NCBI RefSeq assembly: GCF_018137945.1
Contig: NZ_CP073089.1
Coordinates: 434,001 to 498,000, forward strand
Length of the DNA: 64,000 nucleotides
Reading direction: 5' to 3'
From: Brevibacterium sp. W7.2
GTDB lineage: Bacteria; Actinomycetota; Actinomycetes; Actinomycetales; Brevibacteriaceae
Shown: positions 34,444 to 43,386 of the stretch, piece after piece
Position numbering within the stretch: position 1 is the stretch's first letter
Layout: every line of letters begins with the position of its first letter
Made by a program: the position numbers and the translations under genes
The notes under the pieces: generated by a model
The model's database searches: none
The model's input: the letters and a program-made list of their open reading frames with translations, nothing else
What the model was told of the DNA's origin: nothing

Positions 34444-34572
34444 GGTGCCCACTGTTCCATCACATCGGCCTGCCGCGCCAGTGTTCCCCCGAAGGTCTCA
34501 GAAACCGCCGCGGCGGCGCTCCCGCGCACGAGCGCTGACTCGGGCGGGCGCGGGCGAGACTGCGGCGCGACC

Positions 34573-36297
34573 TCAGAGGCGCGGGGTCCGCGGAGGTGCG
34601 TCGCGGCGGTCGCCGGTGGCCTCGAAGGCGGCGGCGAGCTCGATGAGCGCCGAGTCATCCCAGCCGCGTCCGGCGATCGTCAGGCCCACCGGGATCCCGG
34701 TGTCGGCCATCGTGCCCATCGGCACCGTCACCGAGGGGATCCCGAGGTGGCGGGGCACGAGGTTGCCGTTGGCGACCCACGTGCCGTTGCGCCAGCCGAG
34801 ATCGGCCGAGGCCTCGTTGACGTCCATGTCGGCGGGGCCGACGTCGGCCATCGCCGGGAAGATCACGGCGTCGAGGTCGTTCTCGTCCATCCACGCCTCA
34901 AGATCGATGCGGCGCGTGAGCTCGAGGCCGTGCACGCCCTCTTCGAGCAGCGGAATGTCGGTCATCGCAGCATAGGGATGCGTCCGCACGTGCTCCGGGT
35001 ATTCGGCGATGTCGTCGTCGAAGCCCGTGTAGCGGTCGGGCAGGGCACCGGCCGGGTGCGGGAAGATGTCGGCACCGTCGACCTCGGTCAGCGTGCTGAG
35101 GTGCGGATCGCCGTTGCCGCGGAGGAAGTCGTCCCACGCCCACGCGGAGAGGTCGACGATCTCCCGATCGAGGTACTCGGGTGAGACGAAGCCACGGGTC
35201 CGGATCGTCGGCGCACCGGGACGGTCGCCCTCGTAGTTGCTCACGACGGGGAAGTCGGTCTCGACGACCTCGGCCCCGGCGGCCTCGAGGTCGCGGCGGG
35301 CGGCCTCCCACAGGTCGATGACCGAGGCGCGGGTCTCGACGCGCTGACCGGTGGGGCCGCCGATCCCGCCGTCGGGGTTGGTGCCGGCCTCATCATCGGC
35401 GTTGATGTACATCCGCGGCACGCCGAGGCGCTTGCCCGCGAGCACGTCCTGCGCGGCGGCGCGGTCGGCCGGCAGCAGGGCGGCATACGAGTCGGGCCTG
35501 ACCTCGGAGGCGGCGGGGATCTCGACCCACGGCTGGACGCGCCAGAAGTCACCGCGGGTCTCGGCGTCGTCGGCGACGATGACATCGAGGACCTCGGCGA
35601 GGTCGGCCATCGACCGGGTGTGGGGGACGACGACGTCCATCGTCGGCACGAGCGGCCAGTTCCCGCGCACGGAGATGACACCGCGCGAGGGGGTGTAGGC
35701 GATGAGCGCGTTGTGCGAGGCCGGGGCGCGGCCCGATGACCAGGTCTCCTCGCCGAGGCCGAACGCCGCGAAGCTCGCCGTCGTCGCCGTTCCCGAGCCG
35801 TTCGACGACCCCGAGGCGAACGCGCTGGTCAGCCACTCCTCGTTGTAGGGGCTCTCGGCACGGCCGTAGAGCCCGCGCTGCATGCCGCCGTTGGCCATCG
35901 GCGGCATGTTCGTCAGGCCCAGGCAGATCGCCCCGCCCGCCCGCAGGCGCTCGATCGTGAAGGCGTCCTTCTGGGCGATGAGATCGGCGAAGGCCGGCGA
36001 CCCCGAGGCGACGGTGAGCCCGGCGACCATGTAGCTGTCCTTCGCCGTATAGGGAATACCGTCGAGCGGACCGAGCGTCTCACCCCGAGCGCGGCGCTCA
36101 TCGGCGGCGACCGCCTCGGCGCGGGCCTCGGGGTTGGCGACGATGACGGAGTTGAGCTTGGTCTCGGTGTCCGGGCCGTCGAACGCGGCGATGCGCTCGA
36201 GGTAGGCATCGACCAGGTCCGCCGAGGTGGTCTCCCCGGACTCGAGCGCCGCGCGCAGAGTCGCAATGGAGGCCTCGACCACGTCGAACTTCGTCAT
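34573..36297 (-). CDS. Amidase (amidase signature family)
   Basis: A 574-residue amidase signature enzyme. The catalytic lysine is Lys86 in IPYTAKDSYM. The cis-serine lies in the Gly/Ser-rich loop AFASGSSNGSGTAT (about 159-172). The nucleophile motif reads GEETWSSGRAPAS (182-194), placing Ser188 at the position of the catalytic serine; the usual GGS(I/V)R is altered to SSGR. Such enzymes hydrolyse diverse amides, and the natural substrate here is unknown. AAGGAG lies upstream of the ATG. It is 129 nt upstream of, and on the same strand as, the PEP-mutase-like gene. Confidence 0.9.
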   Translation of the reverse strand: MTKFDVVEASIATLRAALESGETTSADLVDAYLERIAAFDGPDTETKLNSVIVANPEARAEAVAADERRARGETLGPLDGIPYTAKDSYMVAGLTVASGSPAFADLIAQKDAFTIERLRAGGAICLGLTNMPPMANGGMQRGLYGRAESPYNEEWLTSAFASGSSNGSGTATTASFAAFGLGEETWSSGRAPASHNALIAYTPSRGVISVRGNWPLVPTMDVVVPHTRSMADLAEVLDVIVADDAETRGDFWRVQPWVEIPAASEVRPDSYAALLPADRAAAQDVLAGKRLGVPRMYINADDEAGTNPDGGIGGPTGQRVETRASVIDLWEAARRDLEAAGAEVVETDFPVVSNYEGDRPGAPTIRTRGFVSPEYLDREIVDLSAWAWDDFLRGNGDPHLSTLTEVDGADIFPHPAGALPDRYTGFDDDIAEYPEHVRTHPYAAMTDIPLLEEGVHGLELTRRIDLEAWMDENDLDAVIFPAMADVGPADMDVNEASADLGWRNGTWVANGNLVPRHLGIPSVTVPMGTMADTGIPVGLTIAGRGWDDSALIELAAAFEATGDRRDAPPRTPRL

Positions 36298-36459
36298 TCT
36301 CGCTGCTCCTTCGGTGGGTCAGTGCTGGGGGTGCCCCACCAGTATCGCCCAGACTCGCCGAGGCAGGGCTTCGATTTCCGTCGGAGACGGCGCTGCGAGG
36401 ACAAGATCGATTGCCGCCTGGCGGGGTCGCCGGGTGGTCGCGCACCGTAGGATCGAGCC

Positions 36460-37056
36460 ATGGCAGTGAGCGCGATCATCCTCAGCGGCGGCCGGTCGAG
36501 TCGGTTCGGCGGCGTCCACAAACCGGGCGTCGACCTCGGCGGACGGACCGTGATCTCCCGCATCCTCGCAGCGGTGCGCGCGCTCGACGCCGACGCCGAG
36601 GTGTGGGTGGCCGGTCCGACCGCGGGACTGAGCGACGCCGAGGCGGAGACGGTGAGCGCCGTGCGCGAGGATCCGGAATTCGCAGGTCCGCTCGCCGGAA
36701 TCGCCGCAGCCGCGCAGCAGATGGGTGCGAGCGAGGGCACGACCCTCATCATCGCCGGAGACATGCCGCTGGTCACGGCGGCCCACCTCGGCGAGATCGT
36801 CTCCCTCAGTGAGTCCTCGGGCGGTCCGGTGACCGGCACCGACGACCGCGGGAAGGCGCAGTTCCTCTGCGCGGCGTGGCCGCACTCCCTGCTGCGGCAG
36901 CGCCTCGCGCGGATCGGCGACCCAGAGGACAAGGCCGTCCGGCTGCTCTTCGACGACGGCGAACCGCGCGTCATCGACGTCGACCCCGAGGTCGTCGTCG
37001 ACTTCGACACGGCAGACGAACTCGCGCGGATCCGCAGTCAGATCGACCGCGGCTGA
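36460..37056 (+). CDS. mobA: Molybdenum cofactor guanylyltransferase MobA-like protein
   Basis: A 198-residue nucleotidyltransferase that would attach GMP to molybdopterin. It opens with IILSGGRSSRFGGVHKP, the nucleotide-binding loop of MobA, and has IIAGDMPLV (about 103-111) with the Mg-binding aspartate and later FDTADEL near the C-terminus. Related NTP transferases (for example MocA) share these motifs. TAGGAT precedes the ATG by six bases, so it is probably leaderless. No other molybdopterin gene is in the window, so the assignment is by family only. Confidence 0.83.
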   Translation: MAVSAIILSGGRSSRFGGVHKPGVDLGGRTVISRILAAVRALDADAEVWVAGPTAGLSDAEAETVSAVREDPEFAGPLAGIAAAAQQMGASEGTTLIIAGDMPLVTAAHLGEIVSLSESSGGPVTGTDDRGKAQFLCAAWPHSLLRQRLARIGDPEDKAVRLLFDDGEPRVIDVDPEVVVDFDTADELARIRSQIDRG

Positions 37057-37244
37057 GTTGGGCACGGCTGAACGGCCGACGGTGCGCGTTCGGTGCAGCG
37101 GCCCGCGCGTCGCCTAGGTGTGTGCCGTCGGCCTCCCGGCGACCCGGACGCCGCCGACCGGATCCGGAGTCACGATACTTGGTCCACGTATTCGCACCCG
37201 ACTTGGCTCTTATGCCGAGTCCAAGAGGCATCCACGCTGGGCAT

Positions 37245-37946
37245 ATGAGCATGGAATTCTGGGTGACGTCAGTGATCGTCACCGCAACACCGGGAACCGG
37301 AGCCCTCTTCACCATCGCCGCAGCGCTCTCCCGTGGATCGCGCGCAGGAGTCATCGCCGCCTTCGGATGCGCGCTCGGCATCGTGCCGCACCTCGTGCTC
37401 GCGCTCACCGGTGCCGCGGCCGTGCTCGCGGCGAGCCCGGTGGCCTTTCAGGTCCTCAAATGGCTCGGCGTCGCCTACCTCGTCTACATCGCGGTGGGGA
37501 TGTGGCGCGGCTCCGGGGTGCTCGCTTCTCCACCCGACAGCGACACGGCCGCACCCAGCAGCGGCGCAACCGCACCCGACAGCGACACGGTCGCACCCGA
37601 CACCGGCCCCGCGGGACCGGTCCGCGCCCCGGCCTCACCGTCGCCGGGGCGGGTGATCCGCAGCGCCATCCTAGTCAATCTTCTCAACCCGAAGCTCACG
37701 CTCTTCTTCTTCGTATTCCTGCCCATCTTCGTCGACCCCACGCCCCCAGATGCTCTGGGAGCCATGGCGGGTCTCGGGCTCATCTTCATGGCGCTGACGT
37801 TCGGGATCTTCGCCTTGTACGGCTTCGTCGCGGCATGGCTGCGTCGCTTCGTCATCGGGCGTACCGCCGTGATGCGGGCCCTTGACATCGGATTCGCCCT
37901 GACCTTCGTCGGGCTCGCCGTCATGCTCGCGCTCACTCAGCGATGA
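37245..37946 (+). CDS. RhtB/LysE family amino acid exporter
   Basis: A 233-residue membrane protein with five to six helices, starting with WVTSVIVTATPGTGALFTIAAAL, the N-terminal helix of RhtB/LysE exporters, and with LVNLLNPKLTLFFFVFLPIF (about 144-163), the typical family helix. Between helices 3 and 4 is an unusual P/D/S/T/A-rich loop (about residues 95-125) encoded by nearly four 21-nt tandem units. The ATG at 37245 is the most family-like start; an ATG at 37212 is possible. The 3' end overlaps the convergent MocR gene by 14 bases. Substrate not determined. Confidence 0.85.
   Translation: MSMEFWVTSVIVTATPGTGALFTIAAALSRGSRAGVIAAFGCALGIVPHLVLALTGAAAVLAASPVAFQVLKWLGVAYLVYIAVGMWRGSGVLASPPDSDTAAPSSGATAPDSDTVAPDTGPAGPVRAPASPSPGRVIRSAILVNLLNPKLTLFFFVFLPIFVDPTPPDALGAMAGLGLIFMALTFGIFALYGFVAAWLRRFVIGRTAVMRALDIGFALTFVGLAVMLALTQR
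37531..37614 (+). repeat. 21-nt tandem repeat, four units, inside the RhtB-like gene
   Basis: Units start at 37531, 37552, 37573 and 37594, each beginning CACCCGACAGCGACACGG or a close variant, and encode seven-residue P-D-S-D-T-A-like repeats in a loop between membrane helices. Being in frame, copy-number change would keep the gene open. Confidence 0.75.
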
Positions 37947-39342
37947 GACGACCCAGGGTTCTGATCGACTCGCCGAGGCGGGCAGGCGAATGCGGACCGT
38001 AGCCGATGATCAGGCCGGGCGGTCCCGCGGCGACGCGCAGGCCCGACATCGCCTGGACCGCGATCCCCTCCTGCCGAGCGTGAGCGGCCACCGCCGCATC
38101 ATCGATGCCCTCGGGCAGGGTGACGACGAGGTGCAGTTCCGCGGCGATGCCCTCGATCGGACATCCGGGCAAGTGCTCCTCGATCGCAGCGACTGCGGTG
38201 TCCCGGCGCTCCCGGTGCCGGCGGCGCAGGCTGCGAAGCTGACGCTCGAGGACACCGGAGGAGATGAGGTTGGCGAGGACGAGCTGGGGGAGCACCGGCG
38301 AGCCGAGGTCGGTCGCCCAGCGCCGGCGGACGAGGTCCTCGTGCAGGTGGGTCGGCGCGACCATCCAGCCGAGCCGGAGAGCGGGAGCGATGACCTTGGA
38401 CAGACTGGAGACGTGGACGATCCGCTCGGCCGCTGCAGGGTGCAGCGCGCGCACCGGCGACCGGTCGTACCGATACTCGGAGTCGTAGTCGTCTTCGACG
38501 ATCAGCCCGTCCGACTCCTCCGCCCAGGCGGTGAGTTCCCGCCGCCGCCTCGGCGACAGGACGACCCCGGTGGGGAACTGGTGGGCGGGGGTGACGAGCA
38601 CCGCCCGCGCACCGGACCGGGCGAGGGCGTCGACGTCGATGCCCTCGCCGTCGACGCGGATCGGGTGGAGGCGGTCGAGCCAGTAGTCGAGGATGCGGCG
38701 GTTGCCGTCGGCGCCGGGGTCCTCCAGGGCGCATTCGGTGAGCCCGCGGTCCCTGAGCACCTGGCAGAGCAAGCTGATCGCCCCGGTGACCCCGGAGGTG
38801 ACGATGATGCGCTCGGCGCCCACGGTCATGCCGCGGCTGCGGGCCAGCCACGCGGCGAGTGCCTCCCGCAGGGCGGGCACGCCCTGCGGATCCGCGTAGC
38901 CGAGGTCGTCGCTCGAGGCGGTGGCGAGCACTTCGCGTTCGGCCCGCAACCACGCCGCACGCGGGAACGCGCTGAGGTCGGGTGCGCCTTTGGAGATGTC
39001 GACGACTGCGGGCCGGGTCTCGTCGACCGCACGGCTCCGGCCCCTCTCGTCGACGCGGGAACCTGGGGCGGCCGGAGGCGGACCCGGCCGACTGGCGACG
39101 ACGGTGCCGGCGCCGCGGTTCGTCTCGAGGAGACCCTCCTCGGTCAGCCGTCGATAGGATTCGACGACGGTTCCCCGGGAGAACCCGAGTTCGGCAGCGA
39201 GCTCACGGGTGGCCGGCAGACGGGTCCCCGGCCGCAGAGTCGCCTCGGCAATCGCCTCCCGGAGCCGGTCCGTGAGCCATCCCGTCCGCCCGCGCTCCGG
39301 CGCCGAGGTGGGATCGAGGCTGAGGAAATCCGAACCGCCCAT
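37933..39342 (-). CDS. MocR/PdxR-type regulator (GntR domain fused to aminotransferase domain)
   Basis: A 469-residue chimera. The N-terminal winged helix (LPATRELAAELGFSRGTVVE at about 39-58) is of the GntR type, and the rest is a fold-type I aminotransferase-like domain with GYADPQG, EDDYDSEYRY and the PLP-lysine motif SLSKVIAPALRLGW. MocR proteins bind pyridoxal phosphate; those called PdxR activate vitamin B6 synthesis genes, but others control unrelated operons. No pdx gene is in the window. The ATG at 39342 is the first that gives the family N-terminus; GATGAT six bases upstream could be its -10 box. It converges on the RhtB-like gene. Confidence 0.9.
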   Translation of the reverse strand: MGGSDFLSLDPTSAPERGRTGWLTDRLREAIAEATLRPGTRLPATRELAAELGFSRGTVVESYRRLTEEGLLETNRGAGTVVASRPGPPPAAPGSRVDERGRSRAVDETRPAVVDISKGAPDLSAFPRAAWLRAEREVLATASSDDLGYADPQGVPALREALAAWLARSRGMTVGAERIIVTSGVTGAISLLCQVLRDRGLTECALEDPGADGNRRILDYWLDRLHPIRVDGEGIDVDALARSGARAVLVTPAHQFPTGVVLSPRRRRELTAWAEESDGLIVEDDYDSEYRYDRSPVRALHPAAAERIVHVSSLSKVIAPALRLGWMVAPTHLHEDLVRRRWATDLGSPVLPQLVLANLISSGVLERQLRSLRRRHRERRDTAVAAIEEHLPGCPIEGIAAELHLVVTLPEGIDDAAVAAHARQEGIAVQAMSGLRVAAGPPGLIIGYGPHSPARLGESIRTLGRLIAE

Positions 39343-39456
39343 GACCGCATCATCGCAGACAGGTCCGGTGGGCGGCGATGGGATGGGCGTTTCCGCAGGT
39401 CGAAGACGGGGGATAACACCCCTGTGGCGTGATCGGCGCGACCCTATGCTCGAATC

Positions 39457-39567
39457 ATGAGCATCCCCCGTGAGACTGCTGAACGCTGCGTCGAATATCC
39501 CCCGATGGGTGGAGGCGATTGGCAACTTTCGGGTGACGCGCACGTCCCCACCCGAATGAAAGACTGA
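39457..39567 (+). CDS. Candidate leaderless 36-residue peptide
   Basis: A short frame starts at ATG 39457, exactly six bases after TATGCT (39445-39450), and ends at TGA 39565-39567. The peptide contains the stretch CVEYPPMGGGDWQLS. It lies 97 nt before the RND permease and could be a small protein, a leader peptide or a chance frame. No ribosome-binding site is present, as expected if leaderless. Family unknown; the rest of the 322-bp gap (39343-39664) shows no other gene. Confidence 0.3.
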   Translation: MSIPRETAERCVEYPPMGGGDWQLSGDAHVPTRMKD

Positions 39568-39664
39568 TTGACGGCGAGCCGGGCCACCGCCCGCCGCCGC
39601 GCACTTCCCGCCTGACGCTCGGCGCTGCCGCGCGCCCGAAAACCGTTACGACCCGGAGGAACCC

Positions 39665-42600
39665 GTGTCCCAGCTGACCAGGATGAGCCTGAAGAATCGC
39701 CTCATCATCGGACTGCTCACCCTCGTCATCGCCGTATTCGGCGTCGTCGCGACGACCTCGCTCAACCAGGAGACGATGCCCTCGATCGACCTGCCCGGCA
39801 CCACAGTGCAGGCCACGGTCCCCGGCGCCTCTCCCGAGGTGGTCGAGGAGACCGTGACGAAGCCGCTGGAGACGGCACTCGAGGCCGTCGGCGACCTCGA
39901 CTCCGTGCAGACGACGTCATCGTCGGGAATGATGACCGCCTCGGTGACCTGGCCCTTCGGCAAGGACTCCGAGAAGATGACGGATTCCGTCCGCTCCGCC
40001 GTCGATGCGGCGAAGTCGAATCTCCCCGACGACGCCGAGGTCGAGGTCCTGTCCCAGCAGATCGACGATTTCCCCGTCGTGATGTTCGCCGTCTCCGGCG
40101 GTGGGGACGCGCAGGCCCTGGGGGACCGCCTCGAGACGGACCTCGTCCCCGAGCTGCAGGCCGTCGCCGGCGTCGCCGGCGTCGAGGTCACCGGCCAGGC
40201 CGAACAGCGGGTCGACATCACCTTCCGCCCGGACGACGTCAACGACAAGGGCGTCGTCACCGCCTCGGTGCCCGATGAGCTCACCGGGGCGAGCACCGTC
40301 GTGCCCGCCGGTCAGAGCGGGCAGGGCGACCGATCGCTCGCCGTCGAGGTCGGCACCCAGATGGACGCCGTCGACCAGATCGGCAACACCCCCATCCGCA
40401 CGGCCGATGGCACAGTGCTGCTGGGGGACGTCGCCGATGTCACCCTCGACTCGGTCGAGAAGACCTCGCTCTCCCGCGCCGGCGGCAAGGATGCCGTCAC
40501 CGTCGCCGTGACGAAGGGGCAGGACGACAACGTCGTCGAGGTCTCGAACCGGGTCGGCGAGGTCCTGGAGACCGTCGGGCCGAAGCTCGGCTCCGACGTC
40601 GAATTCACGACGATCTTCGACCAGGCCCCCGAGATCGAGAAGTCGATCAAGGACCTCTCCGTCGAGGGCGGCCTCGGCCTCCTCTTCGCGATCCTCGTCA
40701 TCCTCGCGTTCCTCGGATCGTTCCGGTCGACGATCGTCGCCGCGATCTCCATCCCGATGTCGCTGCTCATCGCGATGATCGGGCTCATGGTCGGCGACTA
40801 CACGCTCAACATCCTCACCCTCGGCGCCCTGACGATCGCCGTCGGTCGCGTCGTCGACGACTCGATCGTCGTCATCGAGAACATCCGGCGGCGCCAGGGC
40901 ACGTCCGACCTGACGATCGCGGACATCGTCGCCTCCGTCAAACAGGTCGCCGGGGCCATCACCGCCTCGACCCTGACGACGGTCGCCGTGTTCCTGCCCA
41001 TCGCCTTCGTCGACGGGATCGCCGGCCAGCTCTTCCGCCCGTTCTCCGTCACCGTCACCCTCGCGCTGCTCGCCTCCCTGCTCGTGGCCCTGACGATCGT
41101 GCCCGTCTTCAGCTACTGGGTGCTGCGTCGCAGCCCCAAACCGCTCTCGCCGCAGCGCCAGGCCGCTGCCGACGAGCGCTATGAGAAATGGGCGCAGCGC
41201 CAGGACGAGAAGTCGCTCAAGCGCGCCGAGCGCCGGCAGGCGAAGATCGACAAGCGGAACGAGAAGCGCGCCGCCAAGGGCCGGGAGCCGCTGCCGGCCG
41301 CCGTGCCCGTGGCCACGGTCCGTCCCGTCCCCGGCGACGGGGAGGCTTCCGACCGGATCGACCGGCTCCAGCAGCGGGGCCTGCCGGCGATCCTCGCCGC
41401 CCTCCGCCACCCGGGTCGGACGATCGCCTTCTCCGTCGTCATCTTCCTCGTCACGATGGTCCTCGCCTCCTTCCTCAAGACCGACCTGCTCGGCTCGGCC
41501 GGACAGAACTCCCTCGCCGTCACCCAGACCCTGCCCGCCGGCGCCTCCCTCGAGGCCAGCGACACCGCTGCGAAGCAGGTCGAGGACGTCCTCGCCGGAG
41601 ACGGCGACGTCGAGGCGTACTCGACGACGATCAACGGGCCCGAGACCGGCGCCGAGAACACCTTCAACATCACGCTCGCCGAGGACTCCGACGCGCAGGC
41701 GGCGACCGACCGGATCCGCAGCCAGCTCGAGGGCCTCGGCGAGGACGCCGGGGACATCAACGTCCAGAGCGCCGGCGGCGGGGCGAACGAGGACGTCGAG
41801 ATCAAGCTCTCCGGCTCCGACCTCGGTGCCCTCGGCGAGGCCGCGGACGCCGTGACCAAGCGGATGGCCGAGACGCCGGGTGTGTCGAACGCCCGCAACG
41901 ACCTCGCCGCCGATCAGCCGATCATCTCAGTCGATGTCGACCGGGAGAAGGCGGCGGACTTCGGCTTCAGCCAGGCCGAGGTCGGGCAGGCCGTGTCCGC
42001 AGCACTCCAGGGAGCGCAGGCCGGAACGCTCACCCTCGAGGGCAAGGAGCGCGACATCGTCATCGCGCCCACGCATCCCGATGCCTCACCGGATGAGATC
42101 CGCGCCCTCGAGCTGCCCGTCACCGAGGTGCAGACGAAGAACGCCCAGGAGGATGCGACCGACCGCGTCAAGGAGGAGACCGACCGGCGGGCCGATGAGG
42201 CCCAGCGCAAGGCCGAGGACGATTCGGCCGAGCAGCTCGAGTCCGCCCGCGAAGCCCGCGACAACGCCGCCGACGCCCTCGAAGAGGCCCGGCAGGCGCT
42301 GCGCGACGTGCAGAATCCACCGCCGCCGCAGAGCCCGGACGAGATGCGCCAGGACCAGATCGACCAGGCGCAGAAGGGCGTCGATCAGGCGGAGCAGGGT
42401 CTGCGCGATGCCAACCAGGCGATCGACGACATCATCGACGGCCAGGCCGAGGCCCGCGAGTCCCAGGCCGCCGACGAGCGCCTCGCCGACGAACAGGAGG
42501 CGATCCCCGACATCAAGGGCGATCCCATCACCGTCGACGACATCGCCGAGGTGACGGAGACGACGACGCCGGCGACGATCGCCCGCGAGGACGGCGACCG

Positions 42601-43345
42601 CCAGGTCACGGTGTTCGCCACGCCCGCCGACGGTCAGCTCAACGCCGTCACCGCCGCAGCCGGGCAGGTGTCGACGACGATGGACCTGCCCGCCGGAGTG
42701 AGCTTCGACGTCGGCGGTGCCAGCCAGGAGCAGGCGGAGTCGTTCAGTCAGCTCGGCTTCGCGATGCTCGTGGCGATCGCGCTCGTCTTCCTCGTCATGA
42801 TCGCGACGTTCCGCAGCTTCATCCAGCCGCTCATCCTTCTCGTGTCGATCCCGTTCGCCGCGACCGGTGCCGTGCTCCTCCTGCTGCTCACGGGCACGCC
42901 GCTGGGCATCCCCTCGCTCATCGGCCTGCTCATGCTCATCGGCATCGTCGTGACCAATGCGATCGTGCTCATCGACCTCATCAACAAGCTCCGCGAGCAC
43001 GGCATGGGGCTCGAGGATGCGATCGTCCACGGCACCCGTCTGCGCCTGCGCCCGATCCTCATGACGGCGGCGGCCACGGTGTTCGCGCTCGTGCCGATGT
43101 CACTGGGGCTGACCGGCGGGGGAGTGTTCATCTCCCAGCCGCTGGCGATCGTCGTCATCGGCGGGCTCACCTCGTCGACGGTCCTCACGCTCATCCTCGT
43201 CCCCGCCCTTTATCTCCTCGTCGAGAGGCGCAAGGAGCGCCGAGCGGCGCGCAGGGCGGAGAAGGACGAGGCGAAGCGCGCTGCCGAACGGCTGCGGGTC
43301 GAGGAGGAGACCGCCGAGGTGACCGGCCGTCACGCAGCCGAGTGA
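39665..43345 (+). CDS. RND superfamily (HAE1-like) efflux permease with long coiled-coil insertion
   Basis: The 1226-residue protein has AcrB/HAE1 topology: one N-terminal helix, a large outer loop, helices 2-6, a cytoplasmic linker, helix 7, a second outer loop and helices 8-12. The helix-4 region reads GALTIAVGRVVDDSIVVIENI, with the acidic proton-relay pair. Two additions stand out: a basic K/R/E/A-rich cytoplasmic linker of about 85 residues before helix 7, and a charged heptad-like insertion at about residues 826-950 in the second outer loop, including a P-rich break. No MFP adaptor or outer-membrane factor gene is adjacent, consistent with a monoderm cell. The GTG start follows GGAGGA at 39655-39660. 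Confidence 0.9.
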   Translation: MSQLTRMSLKNRLIIGLLTLVIAVFGVVATTSLNQETMPSIDLPGTTVQATVPGASPEVVEETVTKPLETALEAVGDLDSVQTTSSSGMMTASVTWPFGKDSEKMTDSVRSAVDAAKSNLPDDAEVEVLSQQIDDFPVVMFAVSGGGDAQALGDRLETDLVPELQAVAGVAGVEVTGQAEQRVDITFRPDDVNDKGVVTASVPDELTGASTVVPAGQSGQGDRSLAVEVGTQMDAVDQIGNTPIRTADGTVLLGDVADVTLDSVEKTSLSRAGGKDAVTVAVTKGQDDNVVEVSNRVGEVLETVGPKLGSDVEFTTIFDQAPEIEKSIKDLSVEGGLGLLFAILVILAFLGSFRSTIVAAISIPMSLLIAMIGLMVGDYTLNILTLGALTIAVGRVVDDSIVVIENIRRRQGTSDLTIADIVASVKQVAGAITASTLTTVAVFLPIAFVDGIAGQLFRPFSVTVTLALLASLLVALTIVPVFSYWVLRRSPKPLSPQRQAAADERYEKWAQRQDEKSLKRAERRQAKIDKRNEKRAAKGREPLPAAVPVATVRPVPGDGEASDRIDRLQQRGLPAILAALRHPGRTIAFSVVIFLVTMVLASFLKTDLLGSAGQNSLAVTQTLPAGASLEASDTAAKQVEDVLAGDGDVEAYSTTINGPETGAENTFNITLAEDSDAQAATDRIRSQLEGLGEDAGDINVQSAGGGANEDVEIKLSGSDLGALGEAADAVTKRMAETPGVSNARNDLAADQPIISVDVDREKAADFGFSQAEVGQAVSAALQGAQAGTLTLEGKERDIVIAPTHPDASPDEIRALELPVTEVQTKNAQEDATDRVKEETDRRADEAQRKAEDDSAEQLESAREARDNAADALEEARQALRDVQNPPPPQSPDEMRQDQIDQAQKGVDQAEQGLRDANQAIDDIIDGQAEARESQAADERLADEQEAIPDIKGDPITVDDIAEVTETTTPATIAREDGDRQVTVFATPADGQLNAVTAAAGQVSTTMDLPAGVSFDVGGASQEQAESFSQLGFAMLVAIALVFLVMIATFRSFIQPLILLVSIPFAATGAVLLLLLTGTPLGIPSLIGLLMLIGIVVTNAIVLIDLINKLREHGMGLEDAIVHGTRLRLRPILMTAAATVFALVPMSLGLTGGGVFISQPLAIVVIGGLTSSTVLTLILVPALYLLVERRKERRAARRAEKDEAKRAAERLRVEEETAEVTGRHAAE

Positions 43346-43354
43346 CCTCCGATG

Positions 43355-43386
43355 CGCGGCTCCGGTGATCAGGTGCCGGAGCCGCG
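43355..43386. terminator. Bidirectional hairpin between the RND gene and the FCD regulator
   Basis: GCGGCTCCGG (43356-43365) pairs perfectly with CCGGAGCCGC (43376-43385) around a 10-nt loop, with one further C-G pair outside. It follows the RND stop by about 10 nt and overlaps the stop codon of the convergent regulator gene, so it could serve both. Confidence 0.7.
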
